A DNA stretch of 7,600 bases from Calditrichia bacterium (GTDB lineage: Bacteria; Calditrichota; Calditrichia; RBG-13-44-9; J042): positions 1-7,600 of the forward strand of contig JAUIFT010000099.1 of the NCBI GenBank assembly GCA_030430345.1. Reading direction: 5' to 3'. Positions within the stretch are counted from its first letter, which is position 1, and every line of letters starts with the position of its first letter. The position numbers and the translations under genes are program-made. Of this stretch, positions 1 through 7,296 are shown one piece after another. The notes under the pieces were generated by a model. That model was not told where the DNA came from, searched no databases, and worked only from the letters and a program-made list of their open reading frames with translations.

Positions 1-103
1 TCTTCGCAAAAAAATGCTCCTGATTCGCTAATTCCGAATACTTACCAGAGAATATTTTTTATACCATCATTTTAGCGGATTTTTTCGTATTTTCTGTATC
101 AAA

Positions 104-116
104 TTCTGTGACAGAA
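104..116. promoter_or_regulatory. Perfect 6+1+6 palindrome upstream of ribA
   Basis: TTCTGT-G-ACAGAA is a perfect inverted repeat with a single central base. A further TTCTGT half-site lies 12 bases upstream at 92-97. The block is about 50 bases before the ribA start in an otherwise AT-rich leader, where an operator for a dimeric regulator could sit. No regulator family is recognised and no confident -10/-35 pair was found nearby, so the operator role is inference only. No FMN riboswitch core was recognised by eye in this leader. Confidence 0.25.
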
Positions 117-166
117 CATCAAATCCAGTTCACGGCATTTGTTCAAACAAAAGGAGAATTTAGTCA

Positions 167-808
167 ATGCGAAACACCCTCAAAGAGAAGGTCTCAGTAT
201 ACGCAAAAACTCAATTACCCACCCAACACGGCACTTTCGATGTATATGTTTTTCATAATACCATTGATAAAAAGGAACATCTTGCGATTGTAAAGGGCGA
301 GATTGGCGACGGAAAAGATATACCGGTTAGAATTCATTCCGAGTGTTTAACGAGTGAAGTGCTGGGATCGTTGAAATGTGATTGCCGGGAACAGCTGGAA
401 AGCGCACTTGCTTTTATTCATAAACAAACGGCGGGTATCGTTTTATACATGCGGCAGGAAGGGCGCGGGATAGGATTAGGAAATAAAATCAAAGCCTATG
501 CACTTCAGGAAAAAGGATATGACACTGTAGAGGCAAACCATATGCTCGGTTTTCCGGATGATTTAAGACGCTATGATGTTGCTGCAGCAATGCTCGACTA
601 CCTCGGGGTAAATTCGGTTCGGTTAATCACTAATAATCCGCAGAAAATCAAAGCAATGGAATCGTTTGAGATTCCGGTGAGCGAACGTATTCCGCTGGAA
701 ATCGAGCCCAATGAGATTAATGAGTTTTACCTGCATACAAAATCGATAAAATCCGGTCACTTGCTGGATGTCAAATCCGTAGTGCATGACCTCGATATGG
801 TTGGTTAA
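167..808 (+). CDS. ribA: GTP cyclohydrolase II, stand-alone RibA
   Basis: This enzyme opens the imidazole ring of GTP, releasing formate and pyrophosphate. It gives 2,5-diamino-6-ribosylamino-4(3H)-pyrimidinone 5'-phosphate, the first committed riboflavin intermediate, in the cytoplasm. The zinc-binding segment HSECLT...GSLKCDC supplies Cys60, Cys71 and Cys73. The GTP/phosphate segment YMRQEGRGIGLGNK is at 94-107, and DTVEANHMLGF at 119-129 is followed by Asp132 and Arg134, which align with the catalytic Asp and Arg of E. coli RibA. TNNPQK (155-160) and the C-terminal HTKS...GHLL are also family hallmarks. At 213 residues it is slightly longer than E. coli RibA (196) and lacks a fused RibB (DHBP synthase) domain. 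The start is supported by AAGGAG at 151-156, ten bases before the ATG, and by homology beginning near residue 9. No other riboflavin gene is visible nearby. It is convergent with gdhA and shares its terminator. Confidence 0.96.
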   Translation: MRNTLKEKVSVYAKTQLPTQHGTFDVYVFHNTIDKKEHLAIVKGEIGDGKDIPVRIHSECLTSEVLGSLKCDCREQLESALAFIHKQTAGIVLYMRQEGRGIGLGNKIKAYALQEKGYDTVEANHMLGFPDDLRRYDVAAAMLDYLGVNSVRLITNNPQKIKAMESFEIPVSERIPLEIEPNEINEFYLHTKSIKSGHLLDVKSVVHDLDMVG

Positions 809-830
809 TCTTTCATAACTATATATTATT

Positions 831-866
831 AAAAGCCCCTGCAAAATGATTTGCAGGGGCTTTTTT
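831..866. terminator. Bidirectional rho-independent terminator between ribA and gdhA
   Basis: A perfect 15-bp stem pairs 831-845 (AAAAGCCCCTGCAAA) with 850-864 around a four-base ATGA loop. On the plus strand the GC-rich core is followed by six T residues (861-866), so it can end ribA transcripts 23 bases after the stop codon. Read on the minus strand, the A-run at 831-834 becomes a T-run, so the same hairpin can stop transcription coming out of gdhA, whose stop codon is at 890-892. Placement between two convergent genes fits this dual use. Confidence 0.9.
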
Positions 867-889
867 ATTAGGCTGCGAAGATTATCGAA

Positions 890-2275
<1,386 letters not shown>

Positions 2276-2289
2276 TCAACACACGATTA

Positions 2290-2317
2290 ATTGTATGTAA
2301 ATAATTGTCTCGGATAA
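2290..2317 (-). promoter_or_regulatory. Weak candidate gdhA promoter
   Basis: On the minus strand TACAAT (2290-2295) matches the -10 consensus in five of six positions. It lies 38 bases upstream of the gdhA start codon, which would give a short leader of roughly 30 bases. Sixteen bases further upstream is TTATCC (2312-2317), a poor -35. The call rests mainly on the -10 match and position, and AT-rich sequence makes chance matches likely. Confidence 0.22.
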
Positions 2318-2426
2318 TTTTTGAAAATCTCGGGAATGGGAGAAAGAAGGAATGATAAGCAAGATAAAAGAATAAAGCCGCACGAGTATGGTACTCCCTG
2401 GAAAAATCTCACTATCTGTATATTAG

Positions 2427-2442
2427 GAAGGCTTTAGCCTTC
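2427..2442. repeat. 16-base palindrome flanked by short direct repeats
   Basis: GAAGGCT (2427-2433) and AGCCTTC (2436-2442) form a perfect 7-bp inverted repeat around TT. TATCTGT occurs on both sides, at 2413-2419 and 2448-2454. There is no T-run on either strand, so it is not a standard terminator. It could be an operator, a REP-like element or the scar of a small insertion. The sequence alone does not decide. Confidence 0.45.
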
Positions 2443-2692
2443 ATTGTTATCTGTTACAATGTGAGTGCTGCTATTCTGCCAAAACCTGGCTGCTGCTTTT
2501 TCCCGAAGCAATATTCTTTTTGCCCTGCTTCAACCTACAAAATCAGTTCATTTCTTTCAAGTTCTTTTTAAGATCGGATCAGCAAATTCTTTAGGGAATT
2601 ATGGGAATTGTTTGTATTTAATAGTATACTCACGGCATCGGGCAGACCGTTTATCGGAAATCCTGCAGTTGGGCGATAAGTTTATCAATCAA

Positions 2693-2720
2693 TTGACAGA
2701 GCATCGTTGGTCGATATTAA
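2693..2720 (+). promoter_or_regulatory. Sigma70-like promoter for the M14 peptidase gene
   Basis: TTGACA (2693-2698) is a perfect -35 hexamer. It is followed after 16 bases by TATTAA (2715-2720), a 4/6 match to the -10 consensus. Transcription from here would start near 2727 and give a leader of about 20 bases before the ATG at 2749. The -35 is overlapped by the palindrome TCAATTGA (2689-2696) and preceded by the dyad GATAA-GT-TTATC (2675-2686), which could be operator sites. Consensus hexamers from E. coli may not apply fully to this lineage. Confidence 0.4.
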
Positions 2721-2748
2721 AAGTTATTCTAAAATTTGAGGGGCGCAC

Positions 2749-5700
2749 ATGTTACCAAAAAAGAAGATATTCCTGTTAATGACGATAGTCTTGCTTGGCT
2801 GTATCTTTTCGCCAGGTTATTTGGCAGGGCAGGAGTCCACGGCAAAATATAGCGAAGTAAAGGTTTTCCTCGCATCAGACCTTGACCTTTTGCGCCTCAG
2901 TGAATTGGGGATTATTTTTGACCACGTGCATCGGGAAAAAAACTATTTACATACGGTGCTAAGTGAGCATGAAGTGGCACTGCTCCGTAAAGCCGGGTGG
3001 CCACACGATGTACTTGTTGAAGACCTGGCGGCAGCTTATCGGGCGCGGCAAAATCTCCCCCCGGCCGAGAAGAAGACGCTGGAGCGGCAGATGCGGGAGC
3101 AATTCAATATTGATGGATTCGGATTCGGGAGTATGGGTGGATACTATACGTTTGATGAAGTCGTGGCAAAATTAGACTCTATGCATCTCAATTATCCGGA
3201 GCTAATCTCGGAAAAAGTATCCCTCGGGCTTTCCGTTGAAGGCCGCGACATCTGGATGGTGAAAATTTCTGATAGCCCGCAGGTTGATGAAGGCGAGCCG
3301 GAAATTCTCTACACGGCACTTCATCATGCCCGGGAGCCGCAGGGAATGGCGACAGTCATCTATTTCATGTATTATCTGCTGGAAAATTATGGCAGCAATC
3401 CCGATGCAACCTTTCTGGTAAATAACCGGGAAATGTATTTTGTGCCGGTGGTGAATCCGGATGGCTATGTTTACAATCAACAGACCGATCCCAATGGGGG
3501 CGGGTTTTGGCGGAAAAACCGTAAAAACAATGGGGATGGCAGTTACGGTATCGATTTGAATCGTAACTATGGCTATCAGTGGGGATACAACAACAGCGGA
3601 TCCAGCCCATCGCCATCCAGCGATACTTATCGTGGCCCTTTCGCTTTCTCTGAGCCGGAAACACAAATCCTGCGGGATTTCAGCGATAGCCGTCACTTCA
3701 AACTATGTTTCAATTATCACACTTATAGCGACTTACTGATCTATCCTTTTGGCTACGAATCCAGCCTCTATCCACCGGCACCGGACGACGATATCTTTCT
3801 GACATTAGCGCAAGATATGACCCAGTTTAATAATTATACCTACGGCACTGCCAATCAGACTGTTGGTTACCTGGTAAATGGGGAAGCGAATGACTGGATG
3901 TACGGGGAACAAAATAGCAAGGATAAGATTTTTGCCTTTACCCCGGAAGTCGGTGATTTTTCCGATGGCTTCTGGCCAGATATCGACCGCATTTTCCCCC
4001 TGGCAGAGGAAAATGTTTATCCGAATATTCGCCTGGCTTATGGAGAAGGAGTGATTCTTGCCGACTCTCTCGATCCCCTGCCACCTTCCGATATTAATGT
4101 ATATAGTGATTATACTACTCCGGATGATATAATACTTTCCTGGAGCGATCCAACCAGTCTTTCCAATGGCGACCCTTTATCCAGCAGCGATTTTGTGATA
4201 GAGATTGAACGGGACGGGCAGGCGTTAGTGAGTGTTAATGGAGGCGTTTCACAATATCTGGACAGTGGGCTGAACGATGGGCAGGAATATACCTACAGTT
4301 TCTATAGCCGGGTGATTGCCACGGATAGCACCAGTGAAGTGAGCACGGCAAAATGGATTGCCGGGGGATCTCCGGTACCTGCCAGCCCGGAAAATCTTGC
4401 CTGCACAGCCACATCAAGCAGTGCCCAGCTAACCTGGAACGATCCGACAACGCAGGACGACGGTACGCCACTGGATGACCTTGCCCACATTAATATTTAC
4501 CGTAACGGCGTTTTGCTTGCCAGCGTTGCGCCCGGCACCGAAGCTTATACAGACACGCCACCACAGGGATTTACCTATCGCTACCAGGTATCCGCCGTTG
4601 ATAATGAAGATTCTGTCAATGAAAGCGCGCTGAGCAATGTGGCCGAGTGTTTCGTCGGGGATACCCCACGGTTTTTGGTCTGGGTCGGCCCGGATGCGGA
4701 AGGCATTAGCGTCGACAGCGGCGATAGTCTCTTTACTGCCCTGATCAATAACGGAGAAAGCGCTTTTCTCACCAACGATCTTTTTGAGTTCGGTAATGAT
4801 CTTTCCATCTACCAGGGCATTTTCGTTGTGCTGGGTATTTTTTCCGATAATCACGTCATTGATAATGACGATCCGGAAGGCCCGGCCCTGCAGGACTATT
4901 TGCAAAACGGCGGCCGGCTTTATCTGGAGGGCGGCGATTGTTTTAATTACGACCCGGAAAACGGCGGCTATAATATCCGCCCCTGGTTCAGCCTGGATGA
5001 TGGTGCCGATGGCAGTAGTGACCTCGACGGCATCGTCGGTTTAAATGGGTTGTCATCATTTGCTTTTAGCTATGCCGGTGATAATAGCTGGATGGATGAG
5101 TTGGAACCGCTTAGCTCGCTGCCGATCTGGCAAAATGATAGCAACTCGGATATCAGCGGCGTTTTTTATGATGGCTTTGGCAGCGGACGTGCAATTGGCA
5201 TCGTGCCATCTTTCGGAGGATTGCTTGATGCGCCGCTGGCAACGAAACGGCCCTACACTACGCTGCACGCCGGAGAAGTGCCAGGCAGTCAGGTGACGCA
5301 AGCAGTGAAAGAACGTCCGCGGAAAAAGCGGGAAGCTGTTTTTGTGAAAAAGGCGGCATGGTATCCGGAACGGAAGCAGCAGCGGAGGCCAGCCGGCGAA
5401 CTTTATAATGTGCGCAAAAACGGCAGCATTGAAATATTCGCAAATACCAAGGCGGATTTACTGCTTGCTTACCTCGATATGCTCGGTTATACCCCGGAAC
5501 CACAAGTTTCGGTGAATACCGTAACAGTGTCTCAATCTCTGCCGGCAGACTCCAGTGCCAATCAAACGTTTACAATCAGTAATCCCGGAAGCGCCAACGC
5601 ACCGGCGTTAATCTTTGGTATCGCCGAGAATCCCCTCGCAGACTGGTTGACGGTTTCCCCACAGTCGGGTACCCTTGCCGGCGGAGAAAGCACGGAAATT

Positions 5701-6465
5701 ATACTCGATTTTGACGCGGCGAATCTCGCCAGCGGTACTCATTCCCTGATGCTCGATATCAGCACGAACGTTTCTGCCATGCCGATGGTGCAGGTGGCGG
5801 TAGCGCTCACGGTGGAAGGATTTGCATTGCTCGGGGTACATGCAGATACTTTACGCTTTGATTCCGTCATGGTCAGTCAGCAGACTGAATTGCCGCTGAT
5901 GCTTTACAATCAGGGCGCGGAAACCCTGATAATTTCTGATATCTTTTCCACGGACAATGCCTTTGCTGCCAATATTGAGCAACTGGAAATTGCCGCGGAT
6001 GACAGTGCGGCGGTAATGGTCGCTTTTGCGCCGGCATCATTAGGGAGCTATGCAGCCCAGTTGCGCATCGTCAGCAATCACCGGGACAGTGACACCAGCA
6101 GCGTTACTTTAATCGGGGAAGGGATTAGCCTGACCGGTATTGCCAATAACGGTATGCCGGCCAGTTTTGCTATCAGTGCCAATTATCCGAATCCGTTTAA
6201 CCCCTCAACGAATATCGATTATCAGCTGCCGGGACCGGCTGAAGTTCAGCTGACGGTTTATAATGTACTCGGGCAGCGGGTGCGCACCCTGATTAATGGG
6301 CATCGCCTCCCGGGGTATTACCAGGTGAAATGGGATGGCCGCGACCATAACGGCGCTAAAGTCGGTAGTGGCATTTACATTTATGAGTTCACCGCCCGGG
6401 CGACAGATTTATCTGCCGGTGCTGCTGATTTCCGGCAGGTGCAGAAGATGATACTATTAAAATAG
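2749..6465 (+). CDS. Secreted multidomain zinc carboxypeptidase, peptidase family M14
   Basis: This is a secreted metallopeptidase likely to remove C-terminal residues from extracellular peptides. Residues 1-27 are a signal peptide (KKK then a hydrophobic core), and 33-115 are a probable propeptide. The M14 catalytic domain (about 128-438) has HAREP with zinc ligands His193 and Glu196, FWRKNR with Arg255 and Arg258, DLNRNYGYQWG with Asn271 and Arg272, NYHTYSDLLIYPFG with the third zinc ligand His324, Tyr374 matching CPA Tyr248, and FTPEVGD with the general base Glu400. All catalytic residues are therefore present. Two related Fn3-like domains follow (about 444-535 and 545-636), then an alpha/beta glutaminase- or flavodoxin-like domain (640-912) with a basic insertion at 828-890. 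Next come a BACON-like domain (916-1023, DWLTVSPQSGTL), an ASPM/HYDIN-like domain (1027-1126) and the C-terminal sorting module (1134-1238). GAGGGG at 2738-2743 supports the start. The exact substrate is not predictable. Confidence 0.93.
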   Translation: MLPKKKIFLLMTIVLLGCIFSPGYLAGQESTAKYSEVKVFLASDLDLLRLSELGIIFDHVHREKNYLHTVLSEHEVALLRKAGWPHDVLVEDLAAAYRARQNLPPAEKKTLERQMREQFNIDGFGFGSMGGYYTFDEVVAKLDSMHLNYPELISEKVSLGLSVEGRDIWMVKISDSPQVDEGEPEILYTALHHAREPQGMATVIYFMYYLLENYGSNPDATFLVNNREMYFVPVVNPDGYVYNQQTDPNGGGFWRKNRKNNGDGSYGIDLNRNYGYQWGYNNSGSSPSPSSDTYRGPFAFSEPETQILRDFSDSRHFKLCFNYHTYSDLLIYPFGYESSLYPPAPDDDIFLTLAQDMTQFNNYTYGTANQTVGYLVNGEANDWMYGEQNSKDKIFAFTPEVGDFSDGFWPDIDRIFPLAEENVYPNIRLAYGEGVILADSLDPLPPSDINVYSDYTTPDDIILSWSDPTSLSNGDPLSSSDFVIEIERDGQALVSVNGGVSQYLDSGLNDGQEYTYSFYSRVIATDSTSEVSTAKWIAGGSPVPASPENLACTATSSSAQLTWNDPTTQDDGTPLDDLAHINIYRNGVLLASVAPGTEAYTDTPPQGFTYRYQVSAVDNEDSVNESALSNVAECFVGDTPRFLVWVGPDAEGISVDSGDSLFTALINNGESAFLTNDLFEFGNDLSIYQGIFVVLGIFSDNHVIDNDDPEGPALQDYLQNGGRLYLEGGDCFNYDPENGGYNIRPWFSLDDGADGSSDLDGIVGLNGLSSFAFSYAGDNSWMDELEPLSSLPIWQNDSNSDISGVFYDGFGSGRAIGIVPSFGGLLDAPLATKRPYTTLHAGEVPGSQVTQAVKERPRKKREAVFVKKAAWYPERKQQRRPAGELYNVRKNGSIEIFANTKADLLLAYLDMLGYTPEPQVSVNTVTVSQSLPADSSANQTFTISNPGSANAPALIFGIAENPLADWLTVSPQSGTLAGGESTEIILDFDAANLASGTHSLMLDISTNVSAMPMVQVAVALTVEGFALLGVHADTLRFDSVMVSQQTELPLMLYNQGAETLIISDIFSTDNAFAANIEQLEIAADDSAAVMVAFAPASLGSYAAQLRIVSNHRDSDTSSVTLIGEGISLTGIANNGMPASFAISANYPNPFNPSTNIDYQLPGPAEVQLTVYNVLGQRVRTLINGHRLPGYYQVKWDGRDHNGAKVGSGIYIYEFTARATDLSAGAADFRQVQKMILLK
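5230..5418 (+). other. Strongly basic insertion inside the peptidase's alpha/beta domain
   Basis: Residues about 828-890 of the M14 protein interrupt the usual run from a conserved-looking SFGGLLD to IEIFANTKADLLLAYLDMLGY. The segment is rich in Lys and Arg, including ERPRKKRE (855-862), VKKAAWYPERKQQRR (866-880) and NVRK, whereas the surrounding protein is acidic and Asn/Asp rich. The reading frame continues without a stop or an obvious frameshift. It may be a surface loop, a proteolytic processing site or a region that binds a polyanion such as wall polymer or DNA. All three roles are inference. Confidence 0.6.
6148..6462 (+). other. C-terminal secretion/sorting module (FlgD-Ig/T9SS type A-like)
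   Basis: Residues 1134-1238 of the M14 protein begin with FAISANYPNPFNPSTNIDY, then VQLTVYNVLGQRVRTL, GYYQVKWDGRDHNG and VGSGIYIYEFTA, and end in KMILLK. This order matches the Por-secretion-system C-terminal sorting domain and the FlgD-Ig-like fold common in FCB bacteria. In Bacteroidetes such domains direct export by the type IX system and are cleaved at the surface. In the more distant FCB phyla the export route is less well established, so surface delivery is likely but the machinery is uncertain. This module is the main taxonomic clue in the window. Confidence 0.85.
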
Positions 6466-6471
6466 TCTATT

Positions 6472-6538
6472 AAGTTTAGAGTTCAGAATTTTTTGCCCTG
6501 TTTCATGTAAAAAACTCTGAACTCTGAACTCTGGACTT
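6472..6538. repeat. Inverted heptamer array forming a two-register hairpin
   Basis: The right arm holds three tandem heptamers, CTCTGAA (6515-6521), CTCTGAA (6522-6528) and CTCTGGA (6529-6535). The left arm holds two degenerate copies in the opposite sense, TTTAGAG and TTCAGAA (6475-6488). They can pair as 6472-6487 with 6523-6538 (16 pairs, two of them G-T), or shifted by one heptamer as 6478-6494 with 6509-6525 (16 of 17 pairs, including T6/A6). The right arm ends seven bases before the methyltransferase ATG and covers its only purine-rich stretch. No T-run follows on the plus strand, so it is not a classic terminator. Confidence 0.75.
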
Positions 6539-6545
6539 AAAGCGT

Positions 6546-7295
6546 ATGCCCTCATACAAAGACCATTTTTCCCGCCAGTCGGCGGATTATGCAATCTACC
6601 GGCCACGGTATCCGCGGGCGCTGTATGTTTTTCTGGCCAGTCTTTGCCAGGCCCATGAAACCGTCTGGGATTGTGGTACCGGCAACGGGCAAGCTGCCGT
6701 TCCATTGACGGAGTTCTTTCAGCAGGTTATTGCCACAGACCCCAGCAGCGCCCAGTTAGAAAAAGCCGCCGCACATCCATCTATTAATTATCAAGTCGCC
6801 GTGGCGGAAAAATCGCCGTTAGCGGATGCATCTTGTGACCTGATCACTGTCGCTCAGGCTCTGCATTGGTTCAATTTCGAAGCGTTTTTTAACGAAGCCG
6901 ATCGTGTTTTAAAACCGAGGGGCGTTATCGCGGTGTGGACCTATCCAATGCTAACATCTACCCCCGCGGTTGATGCGGTAATATCCCATTATTATCATGA
7001 TGTGGTTGGCCCGTACTGGCCGCCGGAACGAAAATGGGTTGAAGTGTTATATCAAGGAATTAAGCTGCCTTATCCGGAGTTGACGGTACCGCCATTTTCC
7101 ATGGAGCGCGAGTGGGATTTTAACAATTTTGTGGGATATTTTAATACCTGGTCGGCGACGCAGAAGTTTATTCGTGATACGGGTAAAAATCCGCTGCCGG
7201 ATCTTGAAAAGGCGTTGCGGGTTGCCTGGGAAGGTGAGGAAGAACAACGTATCAAAGTGCATTGGCAATTGCACTGCCGGGCAGCCCGGAAATAA
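6546..7295 (+). CDS. Class I SAM-dependent methyltransferase (Methyltransf_11 type)
   Basis: This cytoplasmic enzyme should transfer a methyl group from S-adenosylmethionine to an unknown small-molecule acceptor. At 249 residues it has the usual length of the family. The N-terminus YKDHFSRQSADYAIYRPRYP (4-23) is characteristic of a subgroup of bacterial and eukaryotic class I enzymes. Motif I is VWDCGTGNGQAA (40-51). ATDPSS with Asp65 ends strand 2 and should contact the SAM ribose. AEKSPLADASCDLITVAQALHWF (87-109) covers motifs II/III, and EADRVLKPRGVIAVW (117-131) is the post-motif segment. VGPYWPPER (154-162) and the final VHWQLHCRAARK are also typical. An in-frame TGA at 6525 leaves ATG 6546 as the first usual start. 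The ribosome-binding site is weak (GGA at 6533-6535), inside the heptamer hairpin. No neighbour reveals the acceptor. Confidence 0.9.
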   Translation: MPSYKDHFSRQSADYAIYRPRYPRALYVFLASLCQAHETVWDCGTGNGQAAVPLTEFFQQVIATDPSSAQLEKAAAHPSINYQVAVAEKSPLADASCDLITVAQALHWFNFEAFFNEADRVLKPRGVIAVWTYPMLTSTPAVDAVISHYYHDVVGPYWPPERKWVEVLYQGIKLPYPELTVPPFSMEREWDFNNFVGYFNTWSATQKFIRDTGKNPLPDLEKALRVAWEGEEEQRIKVHWQLHCRAARK

Positions 7296-7296
7296 T

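Noticed and set aside
1..21. Possible start of a divergent minus-strand gene: AGGAG (17-21) seven bases before a TTG at 7-9
   Set aside because: Only three codons would be visible and TTG is a rare start, so it cannot be supported without sequence to the left.
108..293. A 61-residue open frame overlapping the start of ribA
   Set aside because: It overlaps the RibA N-terminus in another frame, with no ribosome-binding site of its own and no motif.
2384..2396. GAGTA-TGG-TACTC hairpin in the intergenic region
   Set aside because: Only a 5-bp stem with no neighbouring T-run or related copy. It is mentioned in the region entry but is too short to call.
2465..2779. A 104-residue open frame starting with GTG in the gdhA-peptidase gap
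   Set aside because: No Shine-Dalgarno sequence before the GTG, no recognisable motif, overlap with the well-supported start of the peptidase, and the promoter of that gene lies inside it.
3202..3696. A 164-residue open frame antisense to the M14 catalytic domain
   Set aside because: The opposite strand encodes the conserved zinc-binding region, and the antisense translation is not protein-like.
6472..6538. The post-peptidase inverted repeat as a rho-independent terminator
   Set aside because: The stem is AT-rich and no T-run follows it on the plus strand. The T6 tract is inside the left arm, so it is listed as a repeat instead.
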